64,000 nucleotides of DNA, from the NCBI GenBank assembly GCA_035934385.1, contig DASYXY010000008.1, positions 1 to 64,000 on the forward strand, given 5' to 3'. The translations under genes and the position numbers were made by a program. Shown here one piece after another: positions 17,329 to 24,667 of the stretch (position 1 is its first letter; each line of letters starts with the position of its first letter). The notes beneath the pieces were generated by a model that had not been told where the DNA came from, did no database searches, and was given only the letters and a program-made list of their open reading frames with translations. The DNA is from CF-118 sp035934385. GTDB lineage: Bacteria; Chloroflexota; Dormibacteria; Dormibacterales; Dormibacteraceae.

Positions 17329-18288
17329 CTAGGCCTTCGGGGCCTTCTTGGAATGCTCCGTTTCCAGAAACCAGTGCCATTGCCGCTCGAGGCCCTCGCG
17401 CAAAGACGTCCCCGGCTCCCAACCCAGCTGCATGCGCGCGCGGGTGATCGAAGCGCCCGCCCGCCGGTGGTCGAAGGGCTGCCGCTCCACGTGCCGGCGT
17501 GTGAGCTGCATGCCGGCCACCTCGGCCAGCACATCGAGCGCCTGGTTGACGGACACGCTGCTTCCACCGCCGACGTTGTAGAGCTCACCGGGCGATCCGC
17601 GTTCCGCGGCTCGCACGGTCACGTCCACGGCGTCGGTGACGTATGTGAAGTCGCGGGTCTGCTCGCCGTCGCCATACACGTCGAAGACGCGGCCGTCGTA
17701 CATGGCCTGCATCGCTTTCGCCAGCATCAGGTCGGGGCGCATACGGGGCCCGTACACCGAGAAGTAGCGGAGCCTCACCGCGGGCACGCGGTAGTTCTTC
17801 CAGTAGACGTACGCGAGGTGCTCGCCGGCGAGCTTGGTGACCCCGTACTGCGATAGCGGCGCAGGGACCGTGGTCTCGGCGGTGGGGAAGACCTCGGCGT
17901 CCCCGTAAACCGACGCGGAGCCTCCGTAAACGAAAGCCTTGAGGTGCATGTCCTTGACCGCGTCCAGCAGGTGATGCGATGCGATGACGTTCTCGCGCAG
18001 GTATTGGTCGAACTGCATGGGCGCGGCGCGAACTCCGGGGCGCCCCGCGAGGTGGTAGACCACCTCGGCGCCCGCGAGCGCCGAACTCAGGTCGTCCTCC
18101 GAGAGGTCGAGCGATTCGAACCTGAACCGGCTGTGAGTGCGGGCCTGGCCGACGTTGCGCTCTTTGGCCACGCGGGCGTAGTAGTCGGTGAAACCATCGA
18201 TGCCGACCACCTCATGGCCGTCGCTCAAGACGCGTTCCACGAGGTGCGAGCCGATGAAGCCGGCGGCGCCGGTGACGACGACTTTCAC
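17329..18288 (-). CDS. NAD-dependent sugar-nucleotide epimerase/dehydratase
   Basis: 319 residues of the extended SDR family. The Rossmann motif TGAAGFIGSH is near residue 6. YGGSASVYGDA supplies the catalytic Ser/Thr region, YGVTK the Tyr-x3-Lys pair, and RYFSVYGPRMRPD the substrate loop. It is closest to UDP-glucose/UDP-glucuronate 4-epimerase-like proteins, but the exact sugar cannot be told from sequence. It probably supplies activated sugars to cell-surface glycans, as do gmd and the epimerases at 36.6-38.9 kb. It starts 24 bases from the divergent YbaK-type gene. Confidence 0.87.
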   Translation of the reverse strand: MKVVVTGAAGFIGSHLVERVLSDGHEVVGIDGFTDYYARVAKERNVGQARTHSRFRFESLDLSEDDLSSALAGAEVVYHLAGRPGVRAAPMQFDQYLRENVIASHHLLDAVKDMHLKAFVYGGSASVYGDAEVFPTAETTVPAPLSQYGVTKLAGEHLAYVYWKNYRVPAVRLRYFSVYGPRMRPDLMLAKAMQAMYDGRVFDVYGDGEQTRDFTYVTDAVDVTVRAAERGSPGELYNVGGGSSVSVNQALDVLAEVAGMQLTRRHVERQPFDHRRAGASITRARMQLGWEPGTSLREGLERQWHWFLETEHSKKAPKA

Positions 18289-18312
18289 CGGCTGATCCTA
18301 TCCTCTGATTCG

Positions 18313-18768
18313 ATGGGTCGATTCGAAGCGTGGCTCGCGGACTCGGGCCTTGGAATCACGGTCAAACAGTTCCCGGAGGGAACGCGCACAGCACCCGACG
18401 CGGCCCGCGCCGTCGGCTGCGACGTGGGCCAGATCGTGAAATCGCTGGTCTTCATCGCGGCCGGAGCGCCGGTCGTGGCGCTGCTGAGCGGGAGCAATCG
18501 ACTCGATGAATCTCGCCTCGGTTTTGTGGCGGGCCAGCCGGTGGCCAAAGCCAACGCGGAGATCGCACGCAGCGCCACCGGCTACGCAATCGGCGGTGTG
18601 CCGCCATTCGGTCACGCCACCGCCGTGCCGGTTTTCATGGACCGCGACCTGCTCGCGTACGACGTCGTGTGGGCAGCGGCGGGCCGCCCCGACTCTGTTT
18701 TCGAGATCGAGCCGGATCGATTGCGCGACCTGAGCGGCGCGGTCGTGGCCGACTTGAAGACTCCGTGA
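18313..18768 (+). CDS. YbaK/EbsC-family aminoacyl-tRNA deacylase-like protein
   Basis: 151 residues from the ATG at 18313. It matches the YbaK/ProX editing-domain family: VKQFPEGTRTAPDAARAVGCD, QIVKSLVFIA (conserved lysine), GSNRLDE and GYAIGGVPPFGH, where the GGxxPxGH motif marks the catalytic loop. Such proteins hydrolyse mischarged aminoacyl-tRNA in trans, for example Cys-tRNA(Pro) or Ala-tRNA(Pro). The stop overlaps the next GTG (GTGA), so it is translationally coupled to the zinc-ribbon protein. Confidence 0.88.
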   Translation: MGRFEAWLADSGLGITVKQFPEGTRTAPDAARAVGCDVGQIVKSLVFIAAGAPVVALLSGSNRLDESRLGFVAGQPVAKANAEIARSATGYAIGGVPPFGHATAVPVFMDRDLLAYDVVWAAAGRPDSVFEIEPDRLRDLSGAVVADLKTP

Positions 18769-19088
18769 GCTCGATCCTCGTCTTCTGCAGCGACTGCGGG
18801 AAGCAGGTGCCAAGCTCGGAGACGAAAGACCGGCTGTGCCTCGACTGCCAGGTTCGTCGCTCGGTGTCCGAGCTCCGTGACGAGCACGCGCGGCTGTGGC
18901 GCAAGCGCGAGCGCTACAGCGCGTCCGGCGGCAACGTTCAGCAGATCGGCAAACAGATCGCGCGTACTGAGGACCGGATCTCCGCGCGCATCCACGAGAT
19001 GGTGCCCAACGAGAAGCGCGCGCATGAGCTCCTGGCGCGCGAGCTCGAAGCCGCGCGGGGCCAGCGCTACAGCATCAAACGGCTGTGA
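18765..19088 (+). CDS. small zinc-ribbon and coiled-coil hypothetical protein
   Basis: 107 residues starting at the GTG that overlaps the stop of the YbaK gene. Two CxxC pairs near the N-terminus (CSDCGK and CLDC, about 15 residues apart) form a probable zinc ribbon. The remainder is a charged helix with coiled-coil character (SELRDEHARLWRKRERY, then RTEDRISARIHEM). I do not recognise the family. Its stop overlaps the GTG of hemW, so YbaK, this protein and HemW are encoded as a tightly coupled trio. Its function is unknown. Confidence 0.72.
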   Translation: MSSILVFCSDCGKQVPSSETKDRLCLDCQVRRSVSELRDEHARLWRKRERYSASGGNVQQIGKQIARTEDRISARIHEMVPNEKRAHELLARELEAARGQRYSIKRL

Positions 19089-20197
19089 GCCTTGAGCCGG
19101 TTCGCAATCTGTACGTCCATATCCCTTTCTGCCGGCACAAGTGCGGCTACTGCGACTTCAACGCCTACGCCGGCATGGACCGCCTGATGCCGGACTACGT
19201 GTCGGCGCTCAACGCCGAGCTGACCGCGGCCCGTGAGACGCGTCCGTTCGGCCCGCTGCGAACCGTGTACCTCGGCGGGGGCACGCCGAGCCTGCTGCCG
19301 CCGGACCTGATCACTGCCGTCCTGGACCACGTCCATTCAACGTTCGACGTCGAGCGCGATGCCGAGGTCACGCTCGAGGCCAATCCCGGCAGCACCGACG
19401 AGGCGAGGCTCGAGGCCTGGCTCCAGGGAGGAGTCAACCGGCTCAGCCTCGGCGTGCAGGGATTTGACGGGCGTGCCCTCGCAGTCCTCGAGCGCCGGAC
19501 CGATGCAGCCCAGGCGACGGCTGCATTCGGCCTCGCGCGGAAGGCTGGGATGCGCAACATCAACATCGACCTCATCTACGCCGTTCCGCATCAATCTCGG
19601 GAGTCGTGGCTGGAGACGTTGCGCCGCGGTCTCGACCTCGGGCCGGACCACGTTTCGACCTACTGCCTCACGTTTGAGGAGGGCACGCTGCTTTTTCGGC
19701 GCCGTGCTGAAGGCCGCGTGCCGGAAGTCGAGCCCGACCTGCAGTGGGACCAGCTGGACGTGGCGTGCCGCGAGCTGGAGGCTGCGGGCTTCAACCGCTA
19801 CGAGGTCTCGAACTGGGCGAAGCCGGGACTCGAATCGCGCCATAACCTCGCGTACTGGCGGTGCGTGCCTGTCTACGGAGCCGGGGCCGGCGCGCATTCG
19901 TACTCCACCGACGGCTCGTCCGCGCGGCGGTGGTGGAACGTCGCCCGGCCGCGCGAGTACATGGCGGCTGGTCCCGAGCCGATTGCGGACGGGGAGGACC
20001 TTGACTTGCGCAAGACCCGGGCCGAGGCGCTGATGCTCGGCTTGCGCACCGCCGAGGGGACCGCGGTGCCTGATGGCTTCGACGACGAGCTTGCCGGCCT
20101 GGTGCGTGCGGGCCTCATCGAGCGCTCGAACGGGAGGGTCACACCCACCCGGCGCGGCATGGACCTGCACAACCAGATCGCGCTGGCGGTACTCTGA
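19085..20197 (+). CDS. hemW: radical SAM heme chaperone HemW
   Basis: 370 residues. The radical-SAM motif CRHKCGYC (C16, C20, C23) lies in YVHIPFCRHKCGYCDF, followed by GGGTPSLLP, SLGVQGFD and NIDLIYAVPHQ. These are characteristic of HemW, a coproporphyrinogen-III-oxidase-like protein that inserts heme into respiratory enzymes. HemW has CxxxCxxC and lacks the extra downstream cysteine of true HemN, as here. GTG start overlaps the preceding stop. hrcA follows seven bases after its stop, the common hemW-hrcA order. Confidence 0.93.
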   Translation: MSLEPVRNLYVHIPFCRHKCGYCDFNAYAGMDRLMPDYVSALNAELTAARETRPFGPLRTVYLGGGTPSLLPPDLITAVLDHVHSTFDVERDAEVTLEANPGSTDEARLEAWLQGGVNRLSLGVQGFDGRALAVLERRTDAAQATAAFGLARKAGMRNINIDLIYAVPHQSRESWLETLRRGLDLGPDHVSTYCLTFEEGTLLFRRRAEGRVPEVEPDLQWDQLDVACRELEAAGFNRYEVSNWAKPGLESRHNLAYWRCVPVYGAGAGAHSYSTDGSSARRWWNVARPREYMAAGPEPIADGEDLDLRKTRAEALMLGLRTAEGTAVPDGFDDELAGLVRAGLIERSNGRVTPTRRGMDLHNQIALAVL

Positions 20198-20204
20198 ATC
20201 GCCC

Positions 20205-21221
20205 ATGGAATCCCGTAAGGAGGCGATCCTCAGGGCGGTCGTGCACGAGTTCACGACCAGCGCCGTACCCGTCGGGTCGCAGGCGCTGCAGAGTCGCTAC
20301 TTCGTGAACCTTTCCTCCGCGACGATCCGCGGCGAGCTCGCGGAGCTGGCCGAGGCGGGCTACCTAGCGCAGCCTCACACCTCGGCCGGGCGCATCCCGA
20401 CCGACCACGGATACCGGTACTTCGTCGACTTCCTGATGGACCTCGAGGCGGTGCCCGAGTCCGTCAGGACCTACATCCGCGACGAGCTCGGCAAGGCGCC
20501 GTCGGACGTGCAGGGCCTGGTCGAGAAGGTGGCAATGACCGCGGCCGCGGTCACTCAGAACGCAGCCGTGGCAAGCGCCCCGCAGGGGTCGCAGGCGCGC
20601 ATGAAGCACGTCGACGTCGTGTCGCTGGAACCGACCGAGGTTCTGCTCATCCTGCTGCTCGACGGCAACCTGCTGCGGCAGCAGGTGCTGCACGTGTCAG
20701 AGCCGGCCACCCAGGCGGCGCTCACGCGGCTGGCGGCAAAGCTGAACCATTCGCTCGCCGGTCGCCTGAGCGACGAGGTCCGCCGCCACTACCAGAACTC
20801 GGAGCTTGGGCTCGAGAAGGAAGTGGTCGGCAGCATCGTTGTCGCGCTCGACCAGTACGAGAAAGGTGCCGAGAACCTGGTCGTGCACGACGGTGTGCGC
20901 AACCTCGTGCGGCAGCCGGAGTTCGCGGAGTCGTCGCGCCTCCAGCAGGTGCTCGAGGTCCTGGAGGAGACGCGCTACTTGACCGTGCTGCTGCGGGAGC
21001 TCATCGGCGAGTCAGATCTGCAGATCGTGATCGGTTCCGAGAACACCTCTGCGCAGCTTCAGGGCTGCGCGGTGGTGCTCACCAACTACGGTCCGTCGCA
21101 CCGATTGAAGGGCGTGCTCGGCGTCATCGGGCCGACGCGCATGGCTTACAGCCAGACAGTGGCGCGCCTGCGGGCGGTGGCGCACGCGGCGAGCGATCGC
21201 ATGGCCGAGGTAGGGGTCTAG
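20205..21221 (+). CDS. hrcA: heat-inducible transcription repressor HrcA
   Basis: 338 residues from the ATG at 20205. It has the N-terminal winged-helix domain (MESRKEAILRAVVHEF, then VGSQAL and LSSATIRGELAELAEAGYL with HTSAGRIPTDHGYR), a GAF-like middle, and the C-terminal segment GCAVVLTNYG...GVLGVIGPTRMAY. HrcA represses chaperone operons by binding the CIRCE inverted repeat. I see no CIRCE site (TTAGCACTC-N9-GAGTGCTAA) in the window, so its targets here, possibly including groESL or dnaK, lie elsewhere. grpE-dnaJ follow after an opposite-strand gmd gene. Confidence 0.95.
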   Translation: MESRKEAILRAVVHEFTTSAVPVGSQALQSRYFVNLSSATIRGELAELAEAGYLAQPHTSAGRIPTDHGYRYFVDFLMDLEAVPESVRTYIRDELGKAPSDVQGLVEKVAMTAAAVTQNAAVASAPQGSQARMKHVDVVSLEPTEVLLILLLDGNLLRQQVLHVSEPATQAALTRLAAKLNHSLAGRLSDEVRRHYQNSELGLEKEVVGSIVVALDQYEKGAENLVVHDGVRNLVRQPEFAESSRLQQVLEVLEETRYLTVLLRELIGESDLQIVIGSENTSAQLQGCAVVLTNYGPSHRLKGVLGVIGPTRMAYSQTVARLRAVAHAASDRMAEVGV

Positions 21222-21270
21222 CACACAAGGCAGGGCCCGCTCGAGGTCGGGCAGCTAGCGTCGCGGGGTT

Positions 21271-21289
21271 GGCTCGGCTTCGCCGAGCC
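21271..21289. terminator. GC hairpin after hrcA
   Basis: A perfect 8-bp inverted repeat GGCTCGGC-TTC-GCCGAGCC lies 50 bases after the hrcA stop. There is no T-run, so it is a hairpin that could stop or stabilise the hrcA mRNA rather than a classical intrinsic terminator. Together with the next hairpin it fills the 151-base gap between convergent hrcA and gmd. Confidence 0.5.
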
Positions 21290-21343
21290 ATGACTCCACG
21301 TCGCATGTAGTCACCCAGTCGTCGCGGGGCTCGGGGGGTTCCC

Positions 21344-21369
21344 CACAAGGGGGGCCTGCCCCCCTTGTG
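21344..21369. terminator. long GC hairpin between convergent hrcA and gmd
   Basis: CACAAGGGGGG-CCTG-CCCCCCTTGTG is a perfect 11-bp stem with a four-base loop, placed three bases after the gmd stop on the minus strand. No U-tract follows in either direction. It is the strongest hairpin in this gap and probably a bidirectional 3'-end element; intrinsic termination without a U-tract is an inference. Confidence 0.6.
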
Positions 21370-21372
21370 AAA

Positions 21373-22386
21373 TTAGTCCCTGACCAGGTGTTTGGAGGGG
21401 TCGACCCCCTCGGCGCTGAGGTCGTGCTCGAGCATCTCCCGCACCAGCTCATCGAAGGTGGTCTTCGGCTTCCAACCGAGCAGCTTGGTGGCTTTGGACG
21501 CGTCGCCGCGCAGCTCGTGCACCTCGGCGGGTCGCATGTACGCCTCATCGACGACGACGTACTTTTGCCAGTCGAGGCTCACCATCGCAAACGCCGCGGC
21601 GACGAACTCGCGCACCGAGCGCATCTCGCCCGTCGCGATGACGTAGTCGTCTGCCGTCTCCTGCTGAAGCATCAACCACATCGCCTCGACGTAATCACGC
21701 GCGTGGCCCCAGTCGCGCTGAGCGTCCAGGTTGCCGAGCCGCAGCTTGTCCGCGTTGCCGGCAAGGATCTGGCCGATGCCTCGTGTGACCTTGCGTGTGA
21801 CGAAGTTCTCACCTCGACGTGGCGACTCGTGATTGAAGAGGATGCCGCTGCACGCGAACAGGTTGTGCGCTTCGCGGTAGTTCACCGTCATCCAGTGCGC
21901 GTAGAGCTTGGCGACCGCGTATGGACTGCGCGGGTGAAACGGTGTGGACTCACTCTGCGGCGCGGGCGACAGCCCGAACATCTCCGACGTCGACGCCTGG
22001 TAGAAGCGAGTCGGCAGGCCCATCGTGCGGATGGCTTCGAGGAGCCGCGTCGTGCCTAGGCCGTCGGCGTCTCCGGTGTACTCGGGCTGGTCGAACGAGA
22101 TGGCGACGTGGCTTTGCGCGGCGAGGTTGTAGATCTCGTCGGGCCTAACGGTTTTGACCAGCCGGTTGAGCCCGCCGGAGTCGGTCATGTCTCCGTAGTG
22201 GAGGACGAACTTGGAGCCCTCCGGATGGCTCGGGTTGGCGTGCTGGAGATGGTCGATGCGGCCGCGGTTCATCGTCGACGAGCGGCGAACCACGCCGTGC
22301 ACCTCGTAGCCTTTCCCGAGAAGGAGCTCGGCCAGATACGAACCGTCCTGCCCGGTGATGCCCGTAACGAGAGCCGTTTTGGCCAT
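21373..22386 (-). CDS. gmd: GDP-mannose 4,6-dehydratase
   Basis: 337 residues. The N-terminal TGITGQDGSYLAELLL is the hallmark of Gmd, followed by VRRSSTMNRGRIDHL, the serine-containing YQASTSEMFG, YAVAKLYAHW (Tyr-x3-Lys) and FNHESPRRGENFVTRK. It converts GDP-D-mannose to GDP-4-keto-6-deoxymannose, precursor of GDP-fucose, GDP-rhamnose or GDP-perosamine. No fucose synthase or reductase is adjacent, so the final sugar is open. It lies on the opposite strand between hrcA and grpE, splitting what is usually a contiguous heat-shock operon. Confidence 0.95.
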   Translation of the reverse strand: MAKTALVTGITGQDGSYLAELLLGKGYEVHGVVRRSSTMNRGRIDHLQHANPSHPEGSKFVLHYGDMTDSGGLNRLVKTVRPDEIYNLAAQSHVAISFDQPEYTGDADGLGTTRLLEAIRTMGLPTRFYQASTSEMFGLSPAPQSESTPFHPRSPYAVAKLYAHWMTVNYREAHNLFACSGILFNHESPRRGENFVTRKVTRGIGQILAGNADKLRLGNLDAQRDWGHARDYVEAMWLMLQQETADDYVIATGEMRSVREFVAAAFAMVSLDWQKYVVVDEAYMRPAEVHELRGDASKATKLLGWKPKTTFDELVREMLEHDLSAEGVDPSKHLVRD

Positions 22387-22401
22387 GACTTCTCTGAAGT
22401 C
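22387..22401. promoter_or_regulatory. palindrome at gmd start / upstream of grpE
   Basis: GACTTC-TCT-GAAGTC is a perfect 6-bp inverted repeat directly abutting the gmd start codon. The 59-base divergent gap also contains TTGGCT (22408-22413) and TAAGAA (22430-22435) with a 16-base spacer, a possible grpE promoter. The palindrome could be an operator or an mRNA hairpin that includes the gmd ribosome-binding purines (AGAGAAG). Confidence 0.35.
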
Positions 22402-22445
22402 TATGGTTTGGCTCCCATCGCCGGTTTGGTAAGAAGGCGGCAGAG

Positions 22446-23039
22446 ATGACCACGCGCAAGCACCCGCCCGAGCACCCCGAAAGCGAGCACAGGTCGCCGA
22501 TCGAAGCTCGTCTTGAATCGCGCATCGCGCAGCAGCAGGCCGCCGCCGAGACCGCCGACCGCGAGAAGCTGGAGACCGAGCTGGCCGACACGAGGCAGCG
22601 TTACCTGAGGCTCGCCGCCGACTTCGAGAACTTCAAGAAGCGCACGCGGCAGGACCAGCTCGACACGATCCAGCACGCCTCATCCGACCTGATCAGCCGA
22701 CTGCTGCCTGTGCTCGACGACCTCAGAAGCGCGCTCGATCACAAACCGGACGGCATCGACGAGGCATGGGCGAAAGGAATTGAGCTGAGCGTCCGCAAGC
22801 TCGAAGAGGTGATGTCGACACATGGTCTCGAGCCGATCCCCTCGGTGGGCTCGCGTTTCGACCCGCGTTATCACGAAGCGATCGGTCACGTCGAGTCGGA
22901 CGAGCATCCCGAGGACACGGTGGTGACCGAGCTGCGTCGCGGCTATCGCATTCGCGACCGGGTGGTCCGGCCGTCACTGGTCAAGGTCTCGCGCCGGCCC
23001 GAGTTGCCGTCCGCGGGCGCCGCCACTCCCAGCTCCTGA
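22446..23039 (+). CDS. grpE: GrpE nucleotide exchange factor
   Basis: 197 residues. It has a charged N-terminal extension, a long helix (DREKLETELADTRQRYLRLAADFENFKKRTRQD) and a C-terminal beta domain ending GYRIRDRVVRPSLVKVSR. GrpE releases ADP from DnaK in the DnaK-DnaJ chaperone cycle. dnaJ starts 12 bases later, but dnaK, which normally lies between or beside them, is absent. The start is ATG at 22446. Confidence 0.94.
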   Translation: MTTRKHPPEHPESEHRSPIEARLESRIAQQQAAAETADREKLETELADTRQRYLRLAADFENFKKRTRQDQLDTIQHASSDLISRLLPVLDDLRSALDHKPDGIDEAWAKGIELSVRKLEEVMSTHGLEPIPSVGSRFDPRYHEAIGHVESDEHPEDTVVTELRRGYRIRDRVVRPSLVKVSRRPELPSAGAATPSS

Positions 23040-23051
23040 CGGTCCACTGAA

Positions 23052-24173
23052 TTGGCGGTCAAGCGGGACTACTACGAAGTCCTCGGGGTCGGCCGCCAAG
23101 CCTCGACCGACGAGCTCAAACGCGCCTTTCGCAAGATCGCGATGGAGTCACATCCAGATCGCAACCCGGGTGACGCCGCGGCAGCCTCGCGCTTCAAGGA
23201 GGCGAGCGAGGCGTACACGGTCCTCTCCGACCCCGGCCGGCGGCGAAGTTACGACCTGTTCGGTCACGCGGCGTCCGACTTCGGCGGAGGGGCGGCGGTC
23301 GATTTCACCGACATGCCTTTCGCCGACCTGTTCGAGACTTTCTTCGGCGGTGGGATCGGCAGCCGCTCCCGGCGCCAGCGGTCCAACCGCGGCGATGACC
23401 TTCGATACGACCTCACGATCAGTTTCGAGGAGGCGTTCACGGGAGTCGATAAGCAGCTCGACGTGCCGCGGCTGACCACATGTGAGGTGTGCAGCGGCTC
23501 GGGCGCCCAGCCCGGAACCGGCGCCGAGACATGTCCGACATGCGGAGGCTCCGGGCAGCTGAGGCGCGCCCAGCAATCGATCTTCGGCTCGGTCGTGACG
23601 GCATCCACGTGCCCGACATGCGGTGGGGCCGGTCGCGTGCTCAAGAGCCCGTGCACCGCGTGCGCCGGTCATGGCCGTGTCCAGCGCACCAGAAAGCTCT
23701 CGGTGCGTATTCCGCCGGGCGTCGACACGGGGTCCCAGATCCGCCTGTCGGGCGAGGGCGAGGCCGGGATCCGGGGCGGCCAGCCTGGAGACCTGTACGT
23801 GGTCCTGCGGGTCAAGCCGCACCCCGAGCTGGCCCGGCGGGATAACGACACCATCTACGAGCTGCGCGTGAACTTCGTGCAGGCAGCCCTTGGGGACCGC
23901 ATCCAGGTGCCCACGATCGACGGTCCGGTCGAGGTCGCCATCCCCGCCGGCACGCAGTACGGCCAGACGTTCAGGCTGGCGCGGCGGGGGATGCCGGACG
24001 TTCGTTCCGGGCGCCGCGGGGACCAGTACGTGCTCGTCCAGATCGTGGTTCCGAAGGACCTGAGCCCCGATCAGAAGGCGCTTTTACGCAAGGTCGGCGG
24101 GCTGACCGGGAAGCCGGAGAAGGTGGCGAAGGGCTTTTTCGAGCGCCTGCGCGACGCGATCAGTCTCGAGTAG
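23052..24173 (+). CDS. dnaJ: DnaJ co-chaperone (type I)
   Basis: 373 residues with a TTG start. The J-domain has YYEVLGV and the HPD motif at 34-36. It is followed by a Gly/Phe-rich linker (FGGGAAVDF...FFGGG) and four zinc-binding repeats, CEVCSGSG, CPTCGGSG, CPTCGGAG and CTACAGHG. The C-terminal substrate domain contains IPPGVDTGSQIRLSGEGEAG. Domain order and length are those of class I DnaJ. It is co-transcribed with grpE and followed by a hairpin six bases after the stop. Confidence 0.96.
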   Translation: MAVKRDYYEVLGVGRQASTDELKRAFRKIAMESHPDRNPGDAAAASRFKEASEAYTVLSDPGRRRSYDLFGHAASDFGGGAAVDFTDMPFADLFETFFGGGIGSRSRRQRSNRGDDLRYDLTISFEEAFTGVDKQLDVPRLTTCEVCSGSGAQPGTGAETCPTCGGSGQLRRAQQSIFGSVVTASTCPTCGGAGRVLKSPCTACAGHGRVQRTRKLSVRIPPGVDTGSQIRLSGEGEAGIRGGQPGDLYVVLRVKPHPELARRDNDTIYELRVNFVQAALGDRIQVPTIDGPVEVAIPAGTQYGQTFRLARRGMPDVRSGRRGDQYVLVQIVVPKDLSPDQKALLRKVGGLTGKPEKVAKGFFERLRDAISLE

Positions 24174-24178
24174 CCGCC

Positions 24179-24194
24179 GGGGATCGTGATCCCC
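24179..24194 (+). terminator. hairpin after dnaJ
   Basis: GGGGATC-GT-GATCCCC is a perfect 7-bp inverted repeat with a minimal loop, starting six bases after the dnaJ stop. No clear U-tract follows (CGCGCCTTT). It is a probable 3'-end hairpin of the grpE-dnaJ transcript. Confidence 0.45.
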
Positions 24195-24280
24195 CGCGCC
24201 TTTCGGCATAACTCGGGCATGGATTCGGTAGTTACTTAGTTGGGTATCAACATTCCCTGACTTAACGCACGAGGGATGGA

Positions 24281-24622
24281 GTGGCTAGAACGATCGACCT
24301 GGAGCTGACCCGAGCGGAGGTTGAAGTCCGCGAGCTGGAGGCCCGCCTGCGGGTGGTGCCGATGAACGACAGCCAGCTTTCTGACGCCCTTCGCACTGCC
24401 CTCGCCGCGAAGAAGGAGCGGCTGGACAAGCTCCGCGCGCTTCACGCCGCCGGCGCGAAGCCGCAGCCGGTCCGCATCCAGCCGGACGGACCTGAGGGGG
24501 ACGCCGCGCTCAGCCGGAAGATCCCGACCCACGGCGGACACCGGACCCCGCTCAAGCGGACGGTCCCGCAGCGGCCCAAAGCCGCCAGCAAGCCTGCGGG
24601 CAAGAGCAAGACCCGCAAGTAA
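24281..24622 (+). CDS. small helical protein with basic C-terminal tail
   Basis: 113 residues from a GTG with a good ribosome binding site (GAGGGATGGA). The first half is a charged amphipathic helix region (LTRAEVEVRELEARL, then ALAAKKERLDKLRAL), probably coiled coil. The second half is Pro/Lys/Arg-rich and ends in a Lys/Arg tail (KPAGKSKTRK), suggesting nucleic-acid or membrane contact. I do not recognise a family. A weak promoter (TTGGGT-N16-TTAACG, 24240-24267) lies upstream. The large cyclic-di-GMP protein gene begins 45 bases after it. Confidence 0.6.
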   Translation: MARTIDLELTRAEVEVRELEARLRVVPMNDSQLSDALRTALAAKKERLDKLRALHAAGAKPQPVRIQPDGPEGDAALSRKIPTHGGHRTPLKRTVPQRPKAASKPAGKSKTRK

Positions 24623-24667
24623 CAGGCGTCCCGGAGGCGCACGAAGAGACGGGTCCTCCCGTTTATC

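Noticed and set aside
22387..22445. Possible CIRCE operator upstream of grpE
   Set aside because: The palindrome GACTTC-TCT-GAAGTC does not resemble TTAGCACTC-N9-GAGTGCTAA in sequence or spacing.
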